From contig NZ_CANLVZ010000004.1 of assembly GCF_947494755.1 (NCBI RefSeq), positions 186,001 to 250,000 on the forward strand: a stretch of DNA of 64,000 nt. Direction: 5' to 3'. Numbering within the stretch: position 1 is the first letter of the stretch; each line of letters begins with the position of its first letter. This stretch comes from an uncultured Tateyamaria sp. Lineage in GTDB: Bacteria; Pseudomonadota; Alphaproteobacteria; Rhodobacterales; Rhodobacteraceae. The notes beneath the pieces were generated by a model, which was given only the letters and a program-made list of their open reading frames with translations, ran no database searches and was not told the origin of the DNA. This document shows positions 9,909 to 18,536 of the stretch, one piece after another. Both the position numbers and the translations under genes were made by a program.

Positions 9909-11279
9909 ATGACCCTCGACGCCGTCCTCGCCCGCATTGACGCCGATCTGCCCGACGCCACCGAGCGGCTGCTTGATCTGCTGCGCATTCCGTCGATTTC
10001 CACGGATCCGGCCTTTGCGCAGCACTGTCAGACAGCGGCGGACTGGTTGGTGAACGATCTGAAAACACTGGGGATTGATGCGGAAAAGCGCGACACGCCC
10101 GGGCACCCCATGGTCATCGGCCATATGCCGGGTGACGGGCCGCACCTATTGTTTTACGGCCATTACGACGTCCAGCCGGTTGATCCGCTCGAGCTCTGGG
10201 ATAATGACCCGTTCGACCCCGAAATTCAGGACACCCCCAAGGGCCGCGTGATCCGGGGGCGCGGATCATCCGACGACAAGGGCCAGCTTATGACATTCGT
10301 CGAGGCCTGCCGCGCGTGGAAGGCCGAACATGGCACCCTTCCCTGCGCCATCACCTTCTTTTTCGAAGGCGAAGAGGAATCGGGTTCGCCCTCGCTTGTC
10401 CCCTTTATGAAAGAGAATGCGGAGGAGTTGAAATCCGACCTCGCCCTGATCTGCGACACGGGCATGTTCGAATCCCGCGTGCCTTCCATCGTGACAATGC
10501 TGCGTGGGCTATTGGGTGAAGAAATCACGATCACCGCCGCCAACAAGGACCTGCATTCGGGCATGTTTGGTGGGGTCGCGATGAACCCGATCCGGGTGCT
10601 GACCAAAATCCTCGCCTCCCTGCATGACGATCAGGGGCGTATCACGGTGCCGGGGTTCTATGATGGTGTCCCTGAACTGCCCGACGACATCCGCAGCCAG
10701 TGGCAGGGGCTCGCCTTTGATCACGCCAGCTTCCTCGGTGATGTGGGTTTGTCAGACCCCGCCGGCGAACAGGACCGCACCCCGATCGAGATGATCTGGT
10801 CGCGCCCCACCGCCGACGTCAACGGCATCTGGGGCGGCTATACGGGCGACGGGTTCAAGACCGTGCTGCCCTCTCAGGCCCATGCCAAGGTCAGCTTTCG
10901 CCTTGTCGGAGATCAGGACCCGCACAAGATCCGCGAGAGTTTCCGCCAAATGGTCCAAAACGCCCTGCCCGCCGATTGCGAGGTGTCGTTCAAGGGGCAC
11001 GGGGCCGGTCGGGCCTCGGTCACCGAAACCTCCGATCCGGCCTTCGAGGCGGCGCGCGCGGCCCTCAGCGCCGAGTGGGGCATTCCGGCGGCCTATGTGG
11101 GCTGCGGCGGGTCAATCCCGATTGCCGGGCATTTTCAGGACATCTTAGGCACCACGCCCATGCTGGTGGGCTTCGGCAAGGATGATGATCAAATCCACTC
11201 GCCCAACGAAAAATACGACGTCGAAAGCTTCCATAAAGGTATCCGAAGCTGGGCGCGCATCCTCGATGCGCTGAGCTGA
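9909..11279 (+). CDS. M20 family dipeptidase/metallopeptidase
   Basis: Cytosolic dizinc peptidase of the M20/M25/M40 family, 456 aa, close in length to carnosinase-like dipeptidases. Zinc motifs visible are GHYDVQPVDP and GRGSSDDKGQ, and FEGEEESGS carries the catalytic glutamate. The dimerisation domain lies roughly at 200-350 (HSGMFGGVAMNP). GGAG lies seven bases before ATG. Peptide substrate unknown. The next gene starts 4 bp after its stop, so the two are probably cotranscribed. Confidence 0.92.
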   Translation: MTLDAVLARIDADLPDATERLLDLLRIPSISTDPAFAQHCQTAADWLVNDLKTLGIDAEKRDTPGHPMVIGHMPGDGPHLLFYGHYDVQPVDPLELWDNDPFDPEIQDTPKGRVIRGRGSSDDKGQLMTFVEACRAWKAEHGTLPCAITFFFEGEEESGSPSLVPFMKENAEELKSDLALICDTGMFESRVPSIVTMLRGLLGEEITITAANKDLHSGMFGGVAMNPIRVLTKILASLHDDQGRITVPGFYDGVPELPDDIRSQWQGLAFDHASFLGDVGLSDPAGEQDRTPIEMIWSRPTADVNGIWGGYTGDGFKTVLPSQAHAKVSFRLVGDQDPHKIRESFRQMVQNALPADCEVSFKGHGAGRASVTETSDPAFEAARAALSAEWGIPAAYVGCGGSIPIAGHFQDILGTTPMLVGFGKDDDQIHSPNEKYDVESFHKGIRSWARILDALS

Positions 11280-11282
11280 GCG

Positions 11283-12137
11283 GTGCCGGTCTTCACCGCC
11301 CCGGGCGGCATCGACATCGCCTATGACGCGCAAGGCAGCGGCGCACCCGTCCTGCTGCTGCACGGCTTTCCACAGACCCGCGCGATGTGGCACGCCATTG
11401 CGCCCGCGCTGGCGCAAGAATTCACCGTCGTGACCGCCGACCTGCGCGGCTATGGGGCCAGCACGAAACCCGCGCAGATGCAGGATATGAGTTTTCGTGC
11501 CATGGCAGATGATCAGCGCGCGCTGATGGCGCATCTGGGGCATGACAGCTTTCATCTCGTTGGCCACGACCGGGGTGCGCGTACGGCCCATCGGCTGGCG
11601 CTGGACGCGCCCGAAGCAGTGCGCACGCTCACGCTGATGGATATCGTGCCCACGCATCTGTTGCTCGATGATTTGAGCCAACAGGTCGCGCGCGCCTATT
11701 ACCACTGGTTCTTTCTGGCCCAACCCAGCCCCCTTCCCGAGACCCTGATTGGGCACGACCCTGACGCCTATTTCCAAAGCTGCCTTGCCGGATGGGGTGG
11801 CGACATCGACCAGTTCGATGCCCAGGCACTAGAGGCCTACCGCACCGCATGGCGCGACCCGGACTGCATCCGCGCGATGTGCCACGACTACCGCGCGGCC
11901 ATTGATGTGGATTTCACACTTGATACCACAGACTTGTGGCGCACTGTTAATGTGATTTCGTTAGTGCTTTTCGGGACGGATGGCATCATGGGCCGCGCCT
12001 ATGACGTGGGTGCGACCTGGGCGGACCGGCTGTCGGACATGCAATGCCATGGGCTTCCGGGTGGGCACTTCTTTCCCGACACACATCCGCGCGAAACAAC
12101 TGATGCGCTGCTTGGATTTCTAAAGCAACAGGTCTGA
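11283..12137 (+). CDS. Alpha/beta hydrolase, haloacetate (fluoroacetate) dehalogenase type
   Basis: 284-residue alpha/beta hydrolase with a GTG start. It has a LLLHGFPQT oxyanion motif and GHDRGAR at the nucleophile elbow. Putative catalytic residues are Asp96 (nucleophile), Asp120 (LMDIVPT) and His262 (GGHFFP). The fluoroacetate dehalogenase pocket is complete: Arg97 and Arg100 for the carboxylate, and His141, Trp142 (YHWFFLAQP) and Tyr203 for the halide, plus Trp171. Spacings match those recalled for RPA1163 (D110, R111, R114, D134, H155, W156, W185, Y219, H280) to within a residue or two. A general epoxide hydrolase is less likely because the canonical lid tyrosines are not apparent. The natural substrate is inferred only. 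Confidence 0.8.
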   Translation: MPVFTAPGGIDIAYDAQGSGAPVLLLHGFPQTRAMWHAIAPALAQEFTVVTADLRGYGASTKPAQMQDMSFRAMADDQRALMAHLGHDSFHLVGHDRGARTAHRLALDAPEAVRTLTLMDIVPTHLLLDDLSQQVARAYYHWFFLAQPSPLPETLIGHDPDAYFQSCLAGWGGDIDQFDAQALEAYRTAWRDPDCIRAMCHDYRAAIDVDFTLDTTDLWRTVNVISLVLFGTDGIMGRAYDVGATWADRLSDMQCHGLPGGHFFPDTHPRETTDALLGFLKQQV

Positions 12138-12146
12138 GGCCGACGC

Positions 12147-13019
12147 TTAGATCACGCCGAAAAACCGCTCGGGCAGCTCATATTGGGTACCATAGTCGGG
12201 CCGGTCAAAGTGGTAAAACCCGGTCGTTCCGCGTGGTTTGAAACTACGGCGCATCCGTCGGCGCAGCGGAGTCATGTCAAACCCCTCCACCATGCGCAGG
12301 TCGGCGAACCCCTCAAAGACCGCGCGATCCTCTCCGCGCGCTTCAGCAAACCAGTGGCGGCCAATCGCTGCTTCTTTCACACCCGCCTGCACCTCTTCGG
12401 TCACTTTGTTGCGGTGGTCCATCACGCCGACATAGGCCCCGAAATCGCAGAATTTGAGGTGCATGAGATAGAGGTCATCGGGTGCAAAAATCTTGTCGAA
12501 CTGGGTGAAATGGCCACCGCGCGCGACCTTGACGGGGGCCGAAATGATGCACGGTTTGGAATAGTGCGGCGCGGGGCGCACATGGCGACGCGGGCCAAGG
12601 ATGTGATCCTCAATCGGGTCAGGCTCCAGATCGATGCGGTGGATAACCTCAAAGCCCAGAGGCGTCAGCACCCGCCCCTCCGGCGCGTCCTCAAGATAGT
12701 CCAGCAGCGTGCCGCCCGCGTCCGGGTCACGGATCACCAGTTCATCCACATCGCCCACAATCACATGGCGATAATAGCGGCGCAAACCGCCCATGATGTT
12801 ATTCAGCAGGCCCCACCGTTTGACGTCGAAATTCTTGTGTGGATCTCCGGGAATGCCGATGATGTTGCACCCCTCGGCCAGGGCGGCCACCTCGGCCCCG
12901 CGGCCATGGTTGACGATGTAGCAGTTTTCGCGCCCGAACATCTCGCCGTAATGGCGCAGCCACGCCTTCAGAAAAAACGCGTCATCGCGCACCATGGTGA
13001 CGGCGGCCACTGTCTGCAT
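12147..13019 (-). CDS. Glycosyltransferase family 2-like protein
   Basis: 290-residue protein of the Glyco_tranf_2_4 type, probably cytosolic and using a nucleotide sugar. It opens with VAAVTMVRDDAFFLKAWLRHY, typical of the family, and has a DVDELVI metal-binding motif. The frame is open to 13076, but ATG at 13019 begins right at the conserved beta strand. It is divergent from a sulfotransferase-like gene 79 bp away. Both could act on a surface or capsular polysaccharide, but no other polysaccharide genes are nearby. Confidence 0.8.
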   Translation of the reverse strand: MQTVAAVTMVRDDAFFLKAWLRHYGEMFGRENCYIVNHGRGAEVAALAEGCNIIGIPGDPHKNFDVKRWGLLNNIMGGLRRYYRHVIVGDVDELVIRDPDAGGTLLDYLEDAPEGRVLTPLGFEVIHRIDLEPDPIEDHILGPRRHVRPAPHYSKPCIISAPVKVARGGHFTQFDKIFAPDDLYLMHLKFCDFGAYVGVMDHRNKVTEEVQAGVKEAAIGRHWFAEARGEDRAVFEGFADLRMVEGFDMTPLRRRMRRSFKPRGTTGFYHFDRPDYGTQYELPERFFGVI

Positions 13020-13098
13020 ATCGAAAAAACCTGTTTCTTGTCCTCTGGCGCAAAGGTTACCCTCTCGCGACTGCAAAGAGAATCGAAAAGGGCAGAAT

Positions 13099-13869
13099 AT
13101 GTCACTTGATCAACCGGGTGCCGCGATGAGCCAGACAGGCTGGCTCATGCATCGACATACCGAGACCGAGTGCGACATGTTTCAGGTGCTGGGCGAACGG
13201 GGCTGTGGCACCAATGTGGTGCGCAAAACCATCACGAAATCCGTCAGGCTGCACCGTACCGAAGCACTGGGTTGGAAGCATGGATTTCCGGCCATGGTGG
13301 CCATTCCACGCTCCATGGTCGTGGTCTGCGCCTTCAGAAACGCCTTTGATTGGGCGGCCTCGCTTTATAAGCGCCCATGGCACGCCGACGACGCCATGCA
13401 ATCGCTGTCCTTTTCCGAATTCCTGCGCGCCCCATGGGACGGGGTTGTTGATCGCACCACAGATTTCGAGATGATCCACCCCGAGCTGCAAGTCGATGGG
13501 CATATGCTGCAATTTGACCGCCACCCGATCCACGGCACCCGGTTTTCGAACATCTTCGAGATGAGGGCGCTCAAGGCCCGGAGCCTTCTGGGAATGTTGC
13601 AACGGGAGTCCAATATTGTGCTGGTCCGCTTTGAAGCGTTTCGCGACCAGCCCGAGGCCTTTGTGAACGATCTGAGCACCGTCTTTGATCTGGCCCCCAC
13701 CGAACGCGGCTATCGCCCCATCACCCGCAACATGGGCAATCGGTTTCGCCCGACGGTGAGGGGACGTGAAAAGCCGCCCGAGGTGTGGTCGGATGAGGAC
13801 AAGGCCTGGGCCATGTCGCAACTGGACTCCGAACTTGAGGCGGCTCTTGGATACCACTACGCTGTTTGA
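13099..13869 (+). CDS. Sulfotransferase-like protein
   Basis: 256-residue protein resembling PAPS-dependent sulfotransferases. FQVLGERGCGTNVVRKTI is at the position of the 5'-phosphosulfate loop, and VVVCAFRNAFDWAASLY matches the R-(N/D)-P-x(D/W) region that binds the 3'-phosphate. ATG at 13099 follows AAGGG at six bases. The acceptor substrate is unknown; the divergent glycosyltransferase suggests a glycan. The catalytic base is not obvious, so the activity is inferred from fold-level motifs only. Confidence 0.7.
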   Translation: MSLDQPGAAMSQTGWLMHRHTETECDMFQVLGERGCGTNVVRKTITKSVRLHRTEALGWKHGFPAMVAIPRSMVVVCAFRNAFDWAASLYKRPWHADDAMQSLSFSEFLRAPWDGVVDRTTDFEMIHPELQVDGHMLQFDRHPIHGTRFSNIFEMRALKARSLLGMLQRESNIVLVRFEAFRDQPEAFVNDLSTVFDLAPTERGYRPITRNMGNRFRPTVRGREKPPEVWSDEDKAWAMSQLDSELEAALGYHYAV

Positions 13870-13901
13870 GGGGCTGTGGGTCGTTTGACAACTAAGGGAA
13901 A

Positions 13902-13978
13902 TGGCGCGGTTGACGGGGCTCGAACCCGCGACCCCCGGCGTGACAGGCCGGTACTCTAACCAACTGAGCTACAACCGC
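13902..13978 (-). tRNA. tRNA-Asp (GTC), copy 1
   Basis: Full 77-base cloverleaf on the minus strand: acceptor arms GCGGTTG/CAACCGC, D arm AGCTCAGTTGGTTAGAGT, anticodon loop CTGTCAC with anticodon GTC, T arm GGGTTCGAGCCCC, encoded CCA. Identical over its length to the second copy 65 bp away. Confidence 0.97.
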
Positions 13979-14043
13979 GCATCTGTTGCCGGGTTAACGC
14001 CGGGGCCGGCGGTCATCTCAAAGCCATGACAGGCTGGCAGCAG

Positions 14044-14120
14044 TGGCGCGGTTGACGGGGCTCGAACCCGCGACCCCCGGCGTGACAGGCCGGTACTCTA
14101 ACCAACTGAGCTACAACCGC
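14044..14120 (-). tRNA. tRNA-Asp (GTC), copy 2
   Basis: Second 77-base tRNA-Asp on the minus strand, with the same acceptor arms, anticodon GTC and encoded CCA as the first. Being upstream on the minus strand, it would be transcribed first, and both are probably processed from one precursor. Confidence 0.97.
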
Positions 14121-14251
14121 CCGCTGCGTTTTGCGGTCATATGTGGCCCGCCCTGCCCCGTCAAGCAGGGTTTTGAGGTTATTGCGCCAAATTGTGCAAT
14201 CGACAAAGCGGTCACACCCGCGCCGCTGCGGGACGACGGCGCGAGGACGCT

Positions 14252-15190
14252 TCAGTTGGCCGGTGCCGGGATAAATTCATCCTCGTCACCGGGCGGCAAT
14301 CGGAAGCGGCCATGGGCCCAGTCCCCTGCGCGCCACGCCTCTTTGGCCGCCTCGATCCGTTCCTTTGAGGAGGCCACGAAATTCCACCAGATATGGCGGG
14401 ACCCTTCCAATGTCGCCCCGCCCAGCATCATCAGGCGCGCGCCCTGTGCGCCGGCCTTCAGGCTGAGCGCGTCACCGGGGCGAAACACCATCATTTTGCC
14501 CGCCTCGAACACCTCACCGCCCACGGAAATCTTGCCTTGAACGACATATACCCCGCGATCCTCGTGGTTGTCAGGCAGCGGAATGCTGGCCCCCGCCTCA
14601 AGGATCGCATCGGCATAGAACATCTCGGACGCGGTCTTGACCGGTGCCCGCTCGCCCCAGGCATCCCCGAGGATGAGGCGTACCTCTTTGCCCTCGCCTT
14701 GCAGATACGGGAGCGCATCCTTTGGCGCGTGCTCAAAATCGGCCGGATCGTCCTCGGCATCCTTGGGCAGCGCGACCCACGTCTGGATGCCAAACAGATC
14801 ATGGGGCCGCTCCCGGATCTCGCCGTCGGTACGTTCGGAATGGGTGATGCCATGGCCCGCCACCATCCAGTTGACCGCCCCCGGCTCGATCCACTGATCC
14901 GTGCCCAGACTGTCACGGTGATGGATCTTGCCCTTGTAAAGATAGGTCACCGTCGCCAGCCCGATATGGGGATGCGGGCGCACGTCGATGCCTTTACCTG
15001 TCACGAACTCAGCCGGACCCATCTGGTCGAAAAAGATAAACGGTCCAACCATCTGGCGCTTGGGCGCAGGCAAGGCGCGGCGCACCTCGAACCCGCCCAG
15101 ATCGCGGGCACGCGGGACAATCACCATCTCAATCGCATCCACCGCATCACCTTTGGGGCAATCAGGATCAAGGGCGGGATTCCAGCTCAT
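14252..15190 (-). CDS. Pirin family protein
   Basis: 312-residue bicupin protein. The N-terminal cupin has the metal site RPHPHIGL, HHRDSLG and HSERT, as in pirin/YhaK proteins, some of which have quercetinase activity. The C-terminal cupin lacks an obvious metal site. The frame is open to 15466, but ATG at 15190 has GGAG eight bases upstream and gives the usual pirin length. It stands alone between the tRNA-Asp pair and an AT-richer patch. The cellular role is not known. Confidence 0.9.
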   Translation of the reverse strand: MSWNPALDPDCPKGDAVDAIEMVIVPRARDLGGFEVRRALPAPKRQMVGPFIFFDQMGPAEFVTGKGIDVRPHPHIGLATVTYLYKGKIHHRDSLGTDQWIEPGAVNWMVAGHGITHSERTDGEIRERPHDLFGIQTWVALPKDAEDDPADFEHAPKDALPYLQGEGKEVRLILGDAWGERAPVKTASEMFYADAILEAGASIPLPDNHEDRGVYVVQGKISVGGEVFEAGKMMVFRPGDALSLKAGAQGARLMMLGGATLEGSRHIWWNFVASSKERIEAAKEAWRAGDWAHGRFRLPPGDEDEFIPAPAN

Positions 15191-15531
15191 CTCGGGCGCT
15201 CCATGTATGCGACGGTGCCAGAACAATACCGCAATGGCGAGGGCACACAATCCGCGAATAATGGCGGGGGTGGGTGCAGCGGTGCACAGACTGTCCGCTC
15301 GCGGGTTGGTATGAATGGTAGGGGTGATCGGCGAGAGCTTTAGGGTGAGTATTAGGTGCGTCCGAGATGGGCAGGTTTTGTGCGGGAAGGTCGGGTTTGA
15401 GCCCATTCTACGGATGCTGCGTTGTGATTGAATGTCCGCTTTGCGTGCCGTAGGCCAGCATTTCAAAACGCCTCTTGTAGGACTGTTGTAGTTACGGTCT
15501 CCCAGTTACAATGTTGCCTCTATGGACTTGG
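15191..15531. other. 341-bp gene-free spacer, lower GC
   Basis: No convincing reading frame, RNA fold or terminator. The base composition falls from the pirin gene toward the orphan gene at 15532. Short frames here (for example 15428-15634) have no ribosome-binding site and no protein character. It may hold remnants of a foreign insertion. Confidence 0.5.
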
Positions 15532-16077
15532 CTACAGCCAGTCTGCCACGGTTTCTTTGAGTGCATTGGTATCGGCATTTTCGCCGTGCACTGCGATCAA
15601 CTGTTCAACCACGTCAAATTGTGAAACGGCATGACCCAAATCCCAAACCCCCAACAGGTCGGCGTAGATCGGCACATAACGCTTGTCTGCTGACGCAAGA
15701 TAGGATGCTGGCACCTCGCCGAATTGGGCTTCGTCGTGCTCGCTGATACAGCTCATTTGGTTGTCTTGATTTTCCTTGATCAGAGAAACGACGCTACCAA
15801 GCCAAGCGGCAAGCGGTTCGCGCATCGCCGGTATAGATATGAGTTTTTGCCACGCGGAGCTGAAGGGTTCGTCCCAGGAGTCAAGTTCGCAATCACCGGG
15901 ACGCCACGTTCCAGACAAATCAATGGTAGAGTAATACAGGTCATCGTCGCTCAGACTCTCCCGAACAAGCGTTAGCGCATCATTAAGGTCTTTGCTCATT
16001 TGAGCGACGGAACCATCGTTTTGAACGCTGATAATGAGCGTCATGCTGCTTGCGTCAGCGTAGGGTGTCAAAGCCAT
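15532..16077 (-). CDS. Hypothetical acidic protein, orphan
   Basis: Up to 181 residues; an internal ATG at 16044 (MTLIISVQNDG) is an equally good start, and neither has a clear ribosome-binding site. Acidic, rich in Asp/Glu/Trp, without signal peptide, membrane helix or recognised motif. The coding strand is clearly poorer in GC than its neighbours and uses A/T-ending codons, suggesting transfer. It lies between the pirin gene and coaD with AT-rich flanks on both sides and no operon partner. The even amino-acid composition argues for a real gene. No function can be given; a cytosolic immunity-like role is only a guess. Confidence 0.6.
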   Translation of the reverse strand: MALTPYADASSMTLIISVQNDGSVAQMSKDLNDALTLVRESLSDDDLYYSTIDLSGTWRPGDCELDSWDEPFSSAWQKLISIPAMREPLAAWLGSVVSLIKENQDNQMSCISEHDEAQFGEVPASYLASADKRYVPIYADLLGVWDLGHAVSQFDVVEQLIAVHGENADTNALKETVADWL

Positions 16078-16271
16078 GAGAGGTCGTCGTCTAGAGCCAG
16101 TTTTGTAATTCCGACATTAAGTTCCTACATTCCAGCCTTTGTTGGGCGAAACCGTGTCGGAAAAATTACGTCGGTGATCACGATTGGTTAATTTGTTGGC
16201 AGACATTCGTCAGAAGCTTACGAATGATAGCTTCGTCCGCCAAACAACCCCCAAAAAACCCTGTCCAACCC

Positions 16272-16763
16272 TCACCCAAACCGCTTGCGCATCGCGTCAT
16301 TCACCAGCGGGGTCACGAACTTGCTCACATCTCCGCCTAGGCGCGCGATTTCCTTGACCAGTTTCGACGCAATCGCCTGATGTTCGGCTTCGGCCATCAG
16401 AAACACCGTCTCGATACTGTCATTGAGTTGCCGGTTCATGCCGACCATCTGGAATTCATACTCGAAATCCGCAACCGCGCGCAGGCCGCGAAAGATAATC
16501 CGCGCACCCACATCCGCGGCACAGTCAATCAGCAGGTTTTCGAACGGGTGCGCTATGATCTCGGTGCCGGTCTGCTCGCTCAGCTTGGCGCATTCGGCCT
16601 CGATCATGGCCACGCGTTCTTCGAGCGAAAACAGTGGCCCCTTGTCGCGGTTGATGGCGACCCCGATAACAAGGCGGTCGACCATTGGACTGGCGCGGCG
16701 GATGATGTCGATATGGCCCAACGTGATCGGGTCGAATGTGCCAGGGTACAGGCCGATGCGCAT
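16272..16763 (-). CDS. coaD: Phosphopantetheine adenylyltransferase
   Basis: Fourth step of coenzyme A synthesis: transfers AMP from ATP to 4'-phosphopantetheine. 163 aa, the normal length. The nucleotidyltransferase motif is YPGTFDPITLGHIDII (TxGH variant) and the second is FRGLRAVADFEYEFQM; the C-terminal IASKLVKEIA replaces the usual ISSxxVR. Cytosolic. A CBS-domain gene ends 64 bp upstream on the same strand. Confidence 0.97.
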   Translation of the reverse strand: MRIGLYPGTFDPITLGHIDIIRRASPMVDRLVIGVAINRDKGPLFSLEERVAMIEAECAKLSEQTGTEIIAHPFENLLIDCAADVGARIIFRGLRAVADFEYEFQMVGMNRQLNDSIETVFLMAEAEHQAIASKLVKEIARLGGDVSKFVTPLVNDAMRKRFG

Positions 16764-16827
16764 GGGACGCCTCCGTCAGTCTTGATCGTTGCACTGCACC
16801 ATTAACGCTGGCGGAACGCAAGTCGGC

Positions 16828-17262
16828 TCAGTGGCCCATGATCATGCCCTGAAGGGCGTCTTTTTCCATCGCCAACTCGGTCAGCCGGGCCTTGACCACA
16901 TCACCAAGCGTGATGAGGCCGACAAGCTGGCCCTCCTCGACCACAGGCATGTGGCGGAACCGGCCTTCGGTCATTTGCTGCAACACATCATCGGCGCTGT
17001 CATTGCGCTGGCAGGTGACCAGTTTGGAAGTCATGAATTTTTCAACCGGGTCGTTCAGGATCGCCCCGCCCCGTTTGGCCAGCACCCGCACGATATCGCG
17101 CTCTGACAGGATGCCTTGGGCGTTGTGCCCGTCTGCGGAGACAACCACGGTCCCGATCTTGCGCTCGGCCAGGATTTGCACCGCTTCAGACACCTTTGTG
17201 GCGGGTTTGACGGTGACAACTGCATCGTCGGATTTCGACTTGAGAATCTGGTGGACGAGCAT
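16828..17262 (-). CDS. Two-CBS-domain protein
   Basis: 144-residue protein made of two CBS domains (about 8-65 and 75-130), a module that binds adenosine nucleotides. Motifs GILSERDIVRVLA and RHMPVVEEGQLVGLITLGDVV mark the two. No enzyme domain is attached, as in many stand-alone CBS proteins of alphaproteobacteria, so the partner is unknown. The frame is open to 17514, but ATG at 17262 has GGAG six bases upstream and starts right before the first domain. Confidence 0.9.
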   Translation of the reverse strand: MLVHQILKSKSDDAVVTVKPATKVSEAVQILAERKIGTVVVSADGHNAQGILSERDIVRVLAKRGGAILNDPVEKFMTSKLVTCQRNDSADDVLQQMTEGRFRHMPVVEEGQLVGLITLGDVVKARLTELAMEKDALQGMIMGH

Positions 17263-17440
17263 CGGAGGCTCCTTCAATTTGGCCTGGTCACCACCAGCGT
17301 CGTGTCCTGACCCGGTCGGTGTCAAGCCCGTCGTGGGCGCGGTGCGGTCTGTCGCCGATCCAAGTCCCTCACGGCAGGCAGAGACGTGATACCAGTGACC
17401 GACTTGAAGTATCGACCGCAACCATCTGCAAAAAATAGAT

Positions 17441-18373
17441 TTAAACGCAGTCCACCGCCGCTTTTTCCAACCGTGCAACCTCTGCGCGCAAACCCTGCGT
17501 GAGCAGAGTCGCAAAACGGCTTAATCGCCCCTGGCCTTGATCTGCGGAGTGCCGGATCAGGAAAAAGCTGCGTGTGATCGAAAACGCATCCATCAAAATG
17601 CGCCGCACGTCGGGGGCCGCATCAAGCGCGAAATCATGCACGACCCCGACCCCGCCGCCCTGACGCAGCAGGTTCAACTGCACCGAGACCGAATTGGAGG
17701 TCAGCGCCACACGCGGCAAGCCTGCATCCGCAAGGTAGTCCAGCTCGCGGTCAAAGATCATGTCGGGGATGTAGCCGATGATCCGGTGGCCTTGCAGATC
17801 GCGCAGGGTGCGGATCGGGGGCGCGCTGGCCAAATATTGAGCCCCCGCCGCAAAGTGCAGCTTGTAATCCGTGATCCGCTGCACCGTCAGACGCCCCGCC
17901 GTGGGCGCGCTGACTGCAATGGCCAGGTCCGCCTCGCGGCGCGACAGGTTGAACACACGCGGCAGCGCCACGATCTGAATGTCCAGATCCGGGTGGCGCG
18001 CGCTGAGATCGGCGCAGACTTGCGGCAGCAGAAAATTCGCACAGCCATCCGGGGCACCAATGCGGATCTGCCCGCTCAGCGCGGCAGAACGCGCATTGCC
18101 TGCGGCCCCGTCATGCCCGGCCACGTCATCGGTCGCGGCCCGCATCGCCACCTCGGCCGCCTGGGCGCGTACCATCAACCGCTCTCCCATATCGGTAAGC
18201 GCGTAGCCCTGCGGCGATTTCACGAACAAGACCGTGTTCAAATCCCGCTCAAGCCGGGCCACGCGTCGCCCAAGTGTCGCGGCATCCAAGCGCACGGCCT
18301 TGCTGGCCCCTGACAGTGTTTCGGCACGCGCCACGGCGAGAAACAGGCGCAGATCATCCCATCGCGTTTGCAA
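17441..18373 (-). CDS. LysR family transcriptional regulator
   Basis: 310-residue regulator with an N-terminal winged HTH (about 5-65, FLAVARAETLSGASKAVRLD) and a periplasmic-binding-protein-like effector domain. The preferred start is TTG at 18373, six bases after AAGGG; the longer frame to 18550 lacks family similarity. It is divergent from mmsA, separated by 163 bp holding palindromic sites, so it probably controls the valine-catabolic operon and its own gene. The effector is likely a pathway intermediate (inference). Confidence 0.88.
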   Translation of the reverse strand: MQTRWDDLRLFLAVARAETLSGASKAVRLDAATLGRRVARLERDLNTVLFVKSPQGYALTDMGERLMVRAQAAEVAMRAATDDVAGHDGAAGNARSAALSGQIRIGAPDGCANFLLPQVCADLSARHPDLDIQIVALPRVFNLSRREADLAIAVSAPTAGRLTVQRITDYKLHFAAGAQYLASAPPIRTLRDLQGHRIIGYIPDMIFDRELDYLADAGLPRVALTSNSVSVQLNLLRQGGGVGVVHDFALDAAPDVRRILMDAFSITRSFFLIRHSADQGQGRLSRFATLLTQGLRAEVARLEKAAVDCV

Positions 18374-18400
18374 ATCCAGCCCTTTCTGACATCTTCCATT

Positions 18401-18465
18401 CTGCAAAAATGCAAAACGGTTTTGCTCAGTTGCCTCTTTTACACCGCATTTTGCAAGACTATCAT
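18401..18465 (+). promoter_or_regulatory. mmsA promoter with candidate LysR operators
   Basis: Perfect palindrome at 18411-18425 (arms GCAAAAC/GTTTTGC around one G), preceded by GCAAAAATGC at 18403 and followed by the inverted GCATTTTGC at 18446-18454. A possible -35 TTTACA (18438-18443) and -10 TATCAT (18460-18465) with a 16-base spacer face mmsA. The palindrome ends just upstream of the -35, as expected for a LysR activator site. Confidence 0.5.
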
Positions 18466-18536
18466 TGGCCCAACACGGATCGCACAGATATCGGTCCTTA
18501 CCGTCACACGCGCACCCGCGCACCGCAGGAGACATC

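Noticed and set aside
13102-13857. 251-residue minus-strand frame opposite the sulfotransferase-like gene
   Set aside because: The plus strand has a ribosome-binding site and sulfotransferase-like motifs; the minus frame has neither.
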